Source of the DNA: Erythrophleum ivorense
Lineage: Eukaryota; Streptophyta; Magnoliopsida; Fabales; Fabaceae
Assembly: GCA_026724425.1 (NCBI GenBank)
Contig: JAIUCV010000007.1
Coordinates: 23,201,138-23,265,137 of the forward strand
Length of the DNA stretch: 64,000 nt
Direction: 5' to 3'
Shown here: piece after piece, positions 47,015 through 57,980 of the stretch
How the letters are laid out: every line of letters starts with the position of its first letter
How positions within the stretch are numbered: position 1 is the first letter of the stretch
Notes under the pieces: generated by a model
What the model saw: only the letters and a program-made list of their open reading frames with translations
Told to the model about the DNA's origin: nothing
The model's database searches: none
Position numbers and translations under genes: made by a program

Positions 47015-48558
47015 TGTAATGTCCAATTTTTGTTAAACGATAGAAACAGGTACATTTTCAAAGCAAGTCCCCCAAAATGAATTAGTTAAGGTCCTAAAAA
47101 ATTTAATTAGCATTCTAGACTCCTAAAAATGTGAATCACAGGCTCAAATAGAAAGAAAAATAGAGCTAGAATGAAGAAACAAAATTAAATGAAAGGTTGA
47201 TAAAATGTAATGGTATTTTCATAATGTTGAGAAAATTTTGGAATTCTCACAGGAGGGCTTTTCAAATGAAACTGTTGATTTTTTTGAGATTCTCAAATGC
47301 CCTGAAAACTATGGGAAGCCCCAGGATAGTTAAAACCCCTCTGGTGGACATTTTCCAACATTAGTGCACCCAAACTTTGACAAATTTGCTTGGGAAGATT
47401 TTAGCTCCAATTTGAGTGATTCTAAAGGCATTTTATTAAATTAGGAACATAAATTTTATAATAGAAAAGACGGTTCTTCAAAAAGGAGCTAAAACAAACC
47501 AAAAACGAAAATGCCAAGATGAAAAGGAAAAATTGGAATTTTTGAAAAGTGTTTCTTAAACCCACCTATATATATGGTGCCCCACCTCCTCACTCATTTA
47601 GCTTATTTAGTTTCTACCCTAAATCAGAGGAAGAACCCTAAGAGTGAGGCGCACAAGAAGGAGAAGAAGAAAAAGAGAAAAGCAAGGAAAAAGGTATGGA
47701 ATTTCTTGGTTTTTTCATGTTTTATCTTTAGCAAGCCTCTTCTTCTCCATTTCCCCTTCTTTCCTATGGTTTTATTGAAGTTTTTGGATTTGTTTTGAGG
47801 GAAGAACAGAGGGAAAATTTGAATTTGAAGAGAAGAGGCCAAGGAAGGAAAGAAAGAATCAAGCAAAAAAATAAAGTAAATCTTCCTTCCATGGTAGTTA
47901 TCTCTTGCTCCCTTCTTCTCCTTAGTACGTCCCACACATAGAGCTTTAAGAGGGATTGGATTTTGGGTAAAATCAAGGGTGAATCTTAGAAATTTAAGGG
48001 AGGAGAATAAAAATATACGAAGAGAATTAACAAATAACCATGGAAAATCAAGATAGCAAACCTAGGGTTTATAGTGTCCCTTGAAAAATATGATTTAATA
48101 CAATGATCCCTAGAAGGCTCCCCATATACATCTTCCATTAAGAAAACAAAGCAAACTTCAAGAGTAGCCTTAAGGAGCATAGCCACAGCCTAGTGTAGTT
48201 GGGACACCTAGGGGTAGTTTTAGTTTGTTCCAAGCCCATTTTTGAATCATATATGATGACTGAAGATGAGCAGAAACCTTGGAAAAAATTTAGAAACCAT
48301 AGAAAGTGAGATGGCCTTATATGTTCCATAATATGACCTAAAGAAGCAACACCTAGTTTGGCTCTTTGTTTAAATTGTGTAATGATTCCAAGAGGCTTAA
48401 AAGGAATCAAGAATCATAAATGAAAGGAAAGAATGAAGCCTAAAATTAAATTGATGGATGTTGCTTCATTAGGTGCATTTTGGAACCATAAAAGGGCTAT
48501 TAGACCAAGTTAGTGTTTAAGGAAGATGTATGGCTTTAGAAATGATTCCATGAACTTA
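47015..48558 (+). repeat. Family A LTR, 5' part (plus orientation)
   Basis: Starts TGTAATGTCC and follows 14190-15790 in order, including TATATATA at 47567-47574. It ends near 48558, directly against the primer site of a family B element. Confidence 0.65.
47567..47574 (+). promoter_or_regulatory. Candidate TATA box of family A LTR
   Basis: TATATATA, 552 bp from this LTR's start and followed by GGTGCCCCACC. It is the positional equivalent of 14774 and 27846. Confidence 0.45.
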
Positions 48559-48559
48559 T

Positions 48560-48571
48560 TAGTATTAGAGC
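48560..48571 (+). other. Decayed primer binding site of a family B element
   Basis: TAGTATTAGAGC matches TGGTATCAGAGC (initiator tRNA-Met) at 10 of 12 positions. Both differences are transitions. It lies about 125 bp before the gag remnant in the same orientation. Confidence 0.6.
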
Positions 48572-48695
48572 AAAAGTTCAAGCTGTGTTTATGAGTTGCC
48601 TTAGTGTATATGAGCTATTTTCAAATGAATTGAGTGTGTGATGGTTGTGAAAGTGTTCTCTTTGATGCTAAAGTTTGTTATGATATTTTAGAGCC

Positions 48696-49169
48696 ATAGT
48701 AAACACTAAGAGAGGTAGGCCATCTAAAGAGGCTCATGCAGATGATAGAGCTGACCCTAGTGATCCAGTAGCTAGAGCCTTACAGGCTATTAAGGCTCAC
48801 CTGGATCAGCAGCAAGCCGTGATCATGTAGTTATAGGAATGGCTTGCTGAGAGAAATAGCCAGGGCTGTACACCTTTTCCTCCACAGCCACCTCACCCCT
48901 CAAATCATCCCGAGCATTCAGAGGTGACTCACCTAGATTTGTAGCCACACATGTAGATGGTTGCCCCTATTCCACCAACTCAAACACCTCCAGCCCTGGA
49001 GCGACTTTCTACCAGGCAGATCATCACTTAGTTCAGGAAATTCAGGCCTCCCACCTTTGATGATGAGATGAACTCAAAGAAAGCTGAGGCTTGGATTATG
49101 TAACTATAAAAGATCTTCCAGGTGATGGAGTGTACGTCTAAGCAGAAAGCCACTATGGCTATTTTTCAG
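48696..49169 (+). pseudogene. Gag remnant of the family B gypsy element
   Basis: 158 codons in one frame with no indels but seven in-frame stops (five TAG, two TAA). It begins at ATA GTA AAC ACT, where an ATG start is expected to have become ATA. Recognisable parts are a basic start with RGRPSKEAH, a Gln-rich helix (HLDQQQAVIM), a Pro-rich linker and the start of the capsid domain with FRKFRPPTFDDE, KKAEAWI and KIFQVMECTSKQKATMA. It parallels residues 128-170 of the gag at 37452-38480, but is a different lineage. It is cut at 49169 and fused to the middle of a family B LTR, so all of pol is missing. Confidence 0.8.
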
Positions 49170-49761
49170 CTATTTTTCACATTTTCCCACTTCTAGAGCA
49201 AGATTTAACTAAGGTAATAGTTATATAACTTAATCCTCTTATCTTTCTCTTTATTTTGGTCCAATTAGTTTTTCATTTGGAGTATTTTCACCATACCTAA
49301 AATTTGAAATGTGGTTGTTTGGGATTTTCTTGGTGAAATTCGTAGGTTGAGGCTAGGGCTGATATTAAGTGAGTATAAATCCTTCATTTTGATGTTTTAT
49401 TTGCTAGTTTGAGACTCCCATAGCTGATTTATAATATGAGTATTAATTTTATACTAATTTGCTCATGCTTTTAGGTGAAATATTAAGGTTTCTGGTAGAG
49501 GACACTTCAATCCGAATTTAGAAATTGTGGTGGCTAGGTAAGTGTTCCCTATGTGGTCATTAGCATTTTAAATTCTTTGGACACTTATTGCAACTATTAG
49601 TGATGAATTAAAGTAGTAATTTTCTGATGTTATGGTTTTAAAGAGATTTTTGTACCATTGGTGGCTGTTGTAATTATCTATAAGTGAGGTAACTGGGTTC
49701 ATATTAATTCCATGCATATATCTATTTTAATTACAGATTTGTTGTACATGAATGATTTGAA

Positions 49762-49971
49762 ATGTTGAATGAATTGGTTGGCTATCATTATATTGTGATT
49801 GGACCTTGTGAGTCCATGGTGGAGCTGTGGTGCGGCTGCCACCCATGCATGTACTGCGATCAGGCACCGGATTATGATCAAACCCTAGATGCATTGAACC
49901 CTGGTTGTGCTCAAAGGGGAGTAGGTGCCGTGGACGGGCCTCACCCGGTGTTCTTGGCCTTTAACATGTGA
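49762..49971 (+). CDS. Short Cys-rich frame in family B LTR (second copy, uncertain)
   Basis: 69 codons, with the ELWCGCHPCM core and the same AFNM ending as the frame at 23986-24189. It has lost two cysteines relative to the other copies. Same caveat: a conserved frame of unknown meaning, possibly not translated. Confidence 0.25.
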   Translation: MLNELVGYHYIVIGPCESMVELWCGCHPCMYCDQAPDYDQTLDALNPGCAQRGVGAVDGPHPVFLAFNM

Positions 49972-50769
49972 AAATATGATTGCTAGTATGGGATAGTGAT
50001 CATGATAGCCTAATTGTTTCATTTACTGATATGACTGGTGTTCTTATGATGCTTATGTGAAATTATGCATGTATGCTAATTAAACTGGATTATATGATGG
50101 AATTGCCTTGGTTACTAAGATTCACATCTCACCCCGTTTTATGGGATTAATATTTCAGGTGAAGGTTTTTCGGGTAAGGATAAGGGGAAGCAAATGGATG
50201 AAAATCCATGAGCCCTAACATGTGGGGAGAAGGCTACACTTAGGCTGATTTGTTTAGTATATATGCTAAATTTTGTATTCCTTTTTGTATAGCATCATCA
50301 TGTATTCATGTTGCCAAAAGTAAGCTCTTATATTTTGATTACCTAGAATGTATTCATTGAGGAGTTAGACCTCATTTTAGCTTGATATCGGATGTATGAA
50401 CTTATAACATTTGATGTATGTATTTTGCTGAATTTATGGTATGGTATACTATTAGAAATATAATTATATGATGTATTATATGTAATATGAACCATTGATG
50501 TATGAAACCTCTGACAGAATGTATATCGAATTTTAATTTCCAATAGTGCATGAATTCTTGTTGCTATTACTCTATGGACTTACCGGTATAGGATGGTTGG
50601 AGGAGTGGAAATTTACATTTAAGTTTTGAATTGGTAATGGTATAATAGCTAGGTGTATAGGGTAGATAAATACCATTAGAGTCATATAAAATGAGTGGGA
50701 GTGGTCCTAGGGCAATCCTAAGATGAGAATTGGAGTGTAAGGAATGAAATTTAGGAGATATAGTTACAG

Positions 50770-51240
50770 GAGGGAGTCACGCCGCGGCCAAGAAGGCTTT
50801 GCCGCGGCCAAATGAGAGATAGAAGTGAGGGGTGCTACGACATGAGCAATCTTGCCACAGCGCAAGTGAATAAAATTTTTCTAGAAAGTAACAGTGGTGA
50901 GGAGCATTGCGGCTTAAGGAATCTCACCGCAACGCAGAGTGAAAAAAATCACCCAAGAGGGTAACAGAATGAAACCTCATCACAACGCATCACATACTTC
51001 TATAGCGCTAGTCGAGGGAATAAACTAAGGGGTGTCTAGTAACAAATCTCGCCATGACGCAAGTGCATTGCGCCGAGGTGAGAGTCGGGGGACTTAGAAC
51101 AGTAGCTCCAGGAGACATTTTCGCCGTAGCACGGCATAGGCTGGCCGCAGTGACGGCCCAACTCACAACGACGAAATTTGAGAAATTTGCCCAGTAATTC
51201 CAGAGAGCAATTTAGCCGCGGCGGGAATGGTATGGGCCAC
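50770..51240 (+). repeat. GC-rich block of CpG palindromic words in family B LTR
   Basis: The best preserved copy of this block: GCCGCGGCCA at 50781 and 50801, then CACAACGACG, GCCGCGGCGGG and others. It is equivalent to 24985-25440 and, in reverse, about 61040-61450. Confidence 0.6.
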
Positions 51241-51566
51241 AGTGCAAGTCCCCAAACTCACACTTTTAGTCTAGAAACCCTATTTCTTCAATGTTAATGT
51301 TAAAAAAATGATATGAGAACACTTGTGAAAGGTGTTTATGTGTGGAAATTGATTAACGGATGAACCTCAATCCCCTAATGATGGTATAATTTCTTTTATG
51401 GAATTCTCAACTTTGTGGTTGTATAGTGGTGACCCTAACATTAAGGTTCAAATTTTTCTCATATTTTAATAATGTTAATGAATTGTAATGACTCTAAACC
51501 TTGATCATTAACTATAAATCATGTATTTAACCATAATTACAATAATTAGAAGATAGAGTTGTCACA

Positions 51567-54500
51567 TATCTCAAGAAGTGGCCTAGAACTCGTGCAAGTA
51601 GATGATACATATGAAAATCAATGATGCAGCCTTGGGTAGGATTTCCAAGTTACTATCATAAACTTTGAAAAATCATAACTAATTCTAAAAAAATTGAAAT
51701 CAAGCATACTTTACCATTCTAGAAAGTTACAGATGTCTACTTTAGGATAAAAATAAATTTAGACACAACAGAGCTATCAGATACCAAAAATTAATGGAAT
51801 AGTACCAAAGATCGATTGTCATTACTTGTATTATCCTCCAACTTCAAAATTTTATATTTGCCTGCTCAGAGGTCTAATTGGGGTGATCTTAGTGGCCATA
51901 AAAAGCTTATCATATCTAGTTTATGTCTGTAAAATTTTATAAGCATTGGACATCATTTGGCCCTTGAATGACATAACCCAAGTAACTAACTATATGAACA
52001 ATGTCTACTAAACTTGCCTCAAAGGTGCACAAACCCAGATTTCTCAAACTCACTCATCCATCCCAAGATATGCACAAGAGCAGACATAACAAGTCTTGCC
52101 ATCCAATATCCAAATAATGCTATTTCATACATATGGCATTAAATCTCATTTATACATCATACATTTACATATTTACATGTGTTCATGAAGTCATACAACA
52201 TATACAATAAGAAGATACATCATATGCCACTCATATGGCTACAATTTAGCACATTTCCAACTTTGTTGTCACTCTCCTTCATTTAGGCTTGATGGCTTCC
52301 ATTCCCTTGCTCACTTGGTCCACTTAGTCATGTTAGACATGAGGGGAGGAAGGAATAAGATTCTATAAATCCCAATAGCTCTTCTTCCTTTCAATCACAC
52401 ATAAAAAATGCAAATCTATGTCTAAAAGTGCATGTATGACTACTATATAACATATGATCATTCAAGAAGCTTTCTTAGCATTTTAAAAAGTCATACATAG
52501 CATCTATAGGCTTGCTAAGTAAGTGGATTAGCCTCACCCATTCTCTTCAAGGATTTTGGACTTACCTCACCCTTTTCTTAAAGGCCTTAAACTAAGCCTT
52601 ACTCTTGAGAGACTCTAGACTTTGTCTCAACCATTCTCAAGGGTTTTTGGCTCATTCTCACTATGGCTAATGGGTTTTCGGCTTCACCACACTTAAGTAA
52701 ACTAAAGCAAACATACTAAATATCATTTAAAGGCATAATGCAACATTATGGTACCATGGCAATTAGATACATGCTAAAATATTTTCTTATAGCTTAAAAT
52801 ATACATACACACATTCAAAGACAAGATAACATCCACTTATGCATGAGAGAAAGAAGAGAGAGCTACCTTTGTTACAAATGTAAACTTTTCCTCTTGGATT
52901 GGACTTCTCTTCCTTGGTCACACACACACAATAAGGTGGGGCTTGTTTCTCTTAGTCTAGACACATCATATGGAAGCCAATTATACTCTTAAACCAATTT
53001 CTAAAACTACATATTCATTAGAAAGACTAGGTAATTCATATGGCTCTTTCATGGTTTCATAATGCACTTAATGAAGCAACCCTATGGAAACATGATCTTT
53101 GCTCCATTCTCTTCATTCATTGATGATTCTTGACTCCTTTTAAGTCTCTTAGAGTCATCACACAATCAAATCAAGGAGTCTAGCTAGGTGTTGCTTCTTT
53201 AAGCCATAATATGGAACCTATGATACCATCTCACTATCCCTGGCTTTTAAAATTTTTCCAAGGTTTCCTCTCATCCTCTTCCATCATATATGACTCAAAA
53301 ATAAGCTTGGAATAAATTAAAACTACTCCTAGGTACTCCAACCTCTCTAGGCCGTGGCTATGGAGTATGTGAGCACCAAGTGAGTTTGCTTTGTTTTCTT
53401 GATGGAAGATGTATATGAGGATCCTTATAGGGATCTCAAGAGCTCATTCAAATACTCATTTAAGCCTAGGAATTATTGTATTAAATAAGATTTTCAAGGG
53501 AACCTATGAAACCCTAACTTTGCTATCTTGAAATCTAATGGCTATTTGATTGTTTCCTTTGCATATTCTTGTTCTCCTCCCTCATTTTCCTAAGATTCAT
53601 CCTTGATTTAGCTAGAATTCCATCCCCTTAGGTCTGGTCTTACATGAGGTGAAATGGAGAGAAGAAGAACAAGGAGGTTAAGCTTAGAAAGTAGTAAAAA
53701 TACTTTAGATTCTTGCTTTTCTTGATTTGTTCTTCACTTGGTTGGCCTCCTCCCTTGAATTTTGAAATTTTCACCTCTATTCTGCCCTCAATACAGACCC
53801 AAAATCTTCAACAAAACCATAGAAAGAAAGAGGGGAAAGAGGAGAAGGAGATTGGTGAAGGAGAAAGCATAAAAACTATGAAATTCTTACACTTTTTGCT
53901 AGGTTTCTCTCTTCCTTCTTCCCTCCATCGTGTGTGCCATTCTCCTTTGCCCTTGGTTCTATCTTAGCCTATAAAATTCATTCATAAGGAGTGGGGGAGA
54001 AGTGGGGATATTTTATAAGCCTAGGGGTTCATTTAATTAACTTTTAAAATTTACAATTTTGTCCTCTTCTTAGTTTTGTCCATTTGGGCTCATTTCAATT
54101 CCTTTTTTAAAACTATCTTTTTCATCATAAAAGGGTCCTCTAATTCATAAAATAGCTTTGGTTTTACCCAAATTAGATTTAAAATTATTCTAAACCATTC
54201 AGTCAAAGTTTTGGTCAACTGACAACCGAAATTGCTCACCAAAGGGGTATACACTATTCTGGGGGTTCCCATAGTTTTTAGAGCCTCTAAGAACCCTAGA
54301 AAGCTCAAATTTCTCATTTAAAAAGCCCTCCTATGAGTTTTCTAAAAATTGCCTGAAATTATGAAAATACCATTATGTTTCGTTGCATTTTTGTTAAGAT
54401 TCGTCTAGTTTTTCTGGCTCTGGTTTTAGGGCATCTTGGCCTTGACTCATCATTATTTGAAGTCTAGAATATTATTCTAATTTTATTGAATCTTAAATCA

Positions 54501-54610
54501 CTCTATTTGTGGGACTTTCCTTTATATCTGGTGAATTTCATACGTTTACAGAGAAACCGTACATTACGTTTCTCTCATTTTCTCTCATTTTCAAAGAATC
54601 GGATATTACA
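51567..54610 (-). repeat. Family A LTR lacking ~200 bp at its 3' end (minus orientation)
   Basis: Begins at a point equivalent to 45683 (CTCAAGAAGTGG), passes through subrepeats, decayed hairpin (about 52350) and minisatellite (about 52530-52690), and ends GGATATTACA at 54610. With 45481-47014 it may represent the two LTRs of one minus-strand element whose interior was replaced. No matching target duplication is seen (AAGTG versus GCAAG). Confidence 0.65.
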
Positions 54611-56878
54611 GCAAGTTTCCTAGGAAAATCAAGAAAATCCCATAGGCTTTGATTATGGTGTGCAATTTGGCCAAGAGGGGGAAGAGACACCTAGGGAGGT
54701 TTTTCTTTGATTCCAAGGCTAGAAATGGTCTATATATAAATTATAGATACCAAATGAACTATTAGTTTTAATTTAGAAACCATGTTTTGAAAATTGGAAG
54801 TTAGGTTTCCTTTTTAGGCATAAAGAAACAACTTAATATTTGGCTCCTTGGATTGAATTTGTGATGGCTCTAATGACTTTCAATGGAGTCATGTGACTTA
54901 GAATGAGTGAGAAATGGAAGCCAAGACCTTGAAGTATATAGGTTACTTCATTATGCCCTTGTATGGAACCATAATGGTGTCATAAGCTAGATGTAGCTTG
55001 TGTAATGTTTATGTGAGATTAGAGTTGATTCCAATTATGTGTTTGTGTCTTATTTGATGTGCCTAGGCCAAGTAAACCAAGTTCCTCCTAGGTGTAGGTG
55101 TGAGGCCAAGCCAAGGAAGTGAGGAAATAAAGGAAGAATTTGTCTTCTTGAACCAAGGTAGCTCTCCATCCTTTCTTGTGTGCATTTTATGGTTGTATGA
55201 TTTTCATTGAATACTTGTATGTGTGTTTGAATCTTGAGACATGCCATTTGCCATTGTTTGATTATTATGGTACCATTATATTTCTTAGATTGGCTTTTGT
55301 TTATGAAATTTCTCTTATGGGTGAGGTTGTGCCAAAAGTCCCTTAGAACGGGTAAGGTGAAGCCAAAAGTCCTTAAGAATGAGTGAGACAAAGCCAAAAG
55401 TTTCAAGGATGAGTGAGACTAAGTCAAAAGTCCCTAGAAAAAGGGTGAGGCCAACCTAAAAGTCTCAAAAATAGGGTGAGACTAGACCAAAAGTCCCTAG
55501 AGCTTGATTTTGACTTTGACATGTTTTGATAATATAGAAAATGTGGGTTGTATGACTCATGCTTATGTTGGATGCATACTTGTGCTCCTTGAAATGATTA
55601 TATGCCTATATGCTTACTTGAAATGGTGTATGAGCTATTAATATTCCTTAAATCTCACCCCCTTCCTTCTTTTATCTAACCATGCCTAGGTGGAGCCCAA
55701 GAAAGCAAGAATGGGAGCCAAGGAGCATAGGAAGTTATCTCTTGACAATAGCTTATTTGTGATGTAATTAAATGTCAAAGTTTGTATGTATGAGTTATTT
55801 TGAGATGGGAACACTTGAGTAATTGTAAAAGTATATAAATGTAGTGTATGAATCATATTTGGAGCCACATGAATGAGAATATGTGATTTTGGCTTTTGAA
55901 AGCCTATTCTTGAATGTGTATTTATTCACGTGGGATAATGAGTTTGAGACTCGTGATGATTTAGACCATTTGGAATGCTTATATATGTTGTGTTTATGCT
56001 ATGAGATATGTTCAAATGGTCATGGAAGTCATAGAAGACCATTTGGCACATTTTTTACTCAAATTAGTACCAAAAAGTGTCATATTTTTTAGCTGAACCA
56101 AAATCTGACCAAATGAACTACTCTTGGCATGAAATTTAGCATGAATATAGGGCTCATCTAGAGTTTTTTATAGAGCTAAAGAGCACTCAATTTGTACATA
56201 ATTTATTATGATTTTTCAAAGTTGGAAATATTCTGTAAAAATGGTAACAGCATTGTTTATATGGTCAGATTCTTCCTTTATGTCATCCGAGGGCCAAATG
56301 ATATCCAATACTCATGAACTTTTACAGGTATAAACTAGACATGATAAGATTTCTTTATCACTTAAGATCACCTCAATTAGAGGTCTATAGAAGGAGAACC
56401 AAATTTTTAAAATTGCATGATAGTACTAGTAATGCAACTCAACCTTTGGTATTGTTCCATCAATTTTTATGCACTAAACACCATTTTCTTGATCTAGATT
56501 TATTTTAATCATTAATACACATCTAGATCTTTCTAGAATGGTATGGTTTGCATGATTTTGATTTTTTTAGAATTATTTATGAATTTTTAAAGTTCATATC
56601 AGAAACTTGGAACACCAACTAGAGGCTAAAAATATGATTTTGTGGAATATGGTTCAAAGTCCATGGTTTGTGTAATGAATGGTGATGTTTCTTATATAAT
56701 TGAGTATGTTATGGATGAAAATGATTTTAGGATAAGTTAAATGACTCTTGTGGGCAATAATGAATGATTTTGGTATCCGATATACAATGTTTTCGTTGCA
56801 AGGGTTACTAAAGACATGTAATTGTGTATGGTTTGCCTTGAGTGCTGTAATTTCAGGCTTATAAGTTATGGTATTACA
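54611..56878 (+). repeat. Family A LTR, 3' part (plus orientation)
   Basis: Runs through a minisatellite (about 55315-55510), decayed hairpin (about 55630) and subrepeats to the terminus GGTATTACA at 56878. It could be the continuation of the LTR piece at 44782-45480. Confidence 0.65.
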
Positions 56879-57294
56879 CCATTCATTCCTTAATTTCTTG
56901 TGGGATCAATACTTGGACCTTAAATCTTTTTTATGCTACTTGAATTGTAATGCCTACTAAATTTGAAAATTTAAACAAATTAGGATCAACATAATAATAA
57001 TAACAGTAATAAAAAATTAAAATAAATGAAAGTAAAGAAAGAAAATGTTTAAGTACTTGGAACCTAAAGAAATAAGAAAGACAACTAAAAGTTAGATAGT
57101 ATAATTGAATTACTAATGACTTAATTGACAATAATAATAATAATAATATTGGGTATATTATAAAATTGTTTATAGTAAGAGCAAAGCTCTATTTACTATA
57201 TGTGAATGAAGGTTGTTGGTCAAAGCTCCAGTAGTATTTTTCTTAAACTATTTCTATCCCTTCCATGCTTTTAATTGCTCATGGGGCCCTCAAA
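56879..57294. other. Unassigned low-copy spacer with TAA microsatellites
   Basis: No match to the LTR families. It contains (ATA)n at about 56990-57008 and (ATA)n at about 57130-57149. No gene seen. The last 8 bases (CCCTCAAA) could be the target site of the hAT element that begins next. Confidence 0.4.
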
Positions 57295-57322
57295 CAGTGT
57301 TTTAAATTGTGACTCGCATTGC
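57295..57322 (+). mobile_element. Candidate left terminal repeat of a hAT element
   Basis: CAGTGTTTTAAATTGTGACT at 57295 is a typical hAT-type CAGTG end, followed by CGCATTGC-like subterminal words and inverted repeats. A BED-finger transposase remnant lies 2.7 kb downstream in the same orientation. The 8 bases before it (CCCTCAAA) would be the left target duplication. No right end was found, so the element is taken to be truncated. Confidence 0.45.
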
Positions 57323-57340
57323 AAAATGAGACCACAATAT

Positions 57341-57462
57341 TAGGCCACATTTTCATTAGCCCACAATTTGTGGAGTGCTTTGAAATCACACTAATGGGCG
57401 ATAATATGAAAATGTTGCATCCACAATGGAATGGTGTTACAGCTACAACATTGTTCCATTGT
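57341..57462. repeat. Subterminal inverted repeats
   Basis: Two nested foldbacks. One pairs CACATTTTCATTA...GCCCA (about 57341) with TGGGCGATAATATGAAAATG (about 57393-57415). The second, at 57423-57462, is a 40-nt near-palindrome with arms beginning ACAATGGAA and ending TTCCATTGT, 15 of 20 positions pairing and three more as G-U. These fit the subterminal region of a DNA transposon. A 92-codon frame across this region is therefore probably accidental. Confidence 0.55.
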
Positions 57463-57980
57463 AGTGCATCATATAAAAATAGAAGAAACAGAGCTCAGCA
57501 TCTTATGAAGTCCACCGACCTTAACTTTCCTTTCCCAAACAACAAAAGAGAAAAATCAACAACAACAAGCAATAACAAACAACAAAGAAATTTTTAATTT
57601 GGTGAATCTGAAGTTCTAAACCATGCCTGAAGCATGGTTTGAAGTCCTAAGGCCATGAAGCATGATTCGATCTTGAAGCTTCGATCTATACAGCTGAAGT
57701 TGGTATGCACTTCTTGAAACTTGACAGTGTGGTCTGAACTCTAAATCTAAACCATTAATGAGCCTGTGACTTCAAATCTGAAGAGAGAAGTCGATATGTA
57801 CTTCTTGCTTTGCCTTTGCTCTTTCCTATTTGCCAAATTCCAAATTTTGAGAACTCAAGGGAGAAGGGAATGCCACAACTAAATGTCATTTATCTCTTTT
57901 TAATATAATATATATATATAATATATTATGGTTTGGTAGATCAATTGCATAAGAAGATTTTAAGTGGATGATAGGAATTA
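57463..57980 (+). other. Putative 5' untranslated/intron region of the hAT element
   Basis: CAACAACAA-rich stretch at 57550-57590, resembling a plant 5' leader. It is followed by short hairpins, including AAACCATGC-CTGAA-GCATGGTTT at 57618-57640 (perfect 9-bp stem), and an AT microsatellite at about 57903-57930. No coding frame recognised. Confidence 0.3.

Larger units (their letters stand above)
49170..51566 (+). repeat. Family B LTR lacking its first ~0.6 kb (3' LTR)
   Basis: Aligns with 23391-25765 and ends GTTGTCACA. It is the 3' LTR of the element whose gag lies just before it; everything between was deleted. The join shows a repeated CTATTTTTCA on both sides (49159-49168 and 49170-49179), pointing to a microhomology deletion. 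Confidence 0.85.

Noticed and set aside
45476..54615. Single minus-strand element with two LTRs (45481 and 54610 as outer ends)
   Set aside because: Flanks AAGTG and GCAAG do not match, and the interior is other LTR and family B sequence. Kept only as a possibility in the feature notes.
57319..57597. 92-codon open frame on the plus strand
   Set aside because: It overlaps inverted repeats and a CAACAA-rich leader-like stretch. Composition is low-complexity at the end and there is no recognisable domain.
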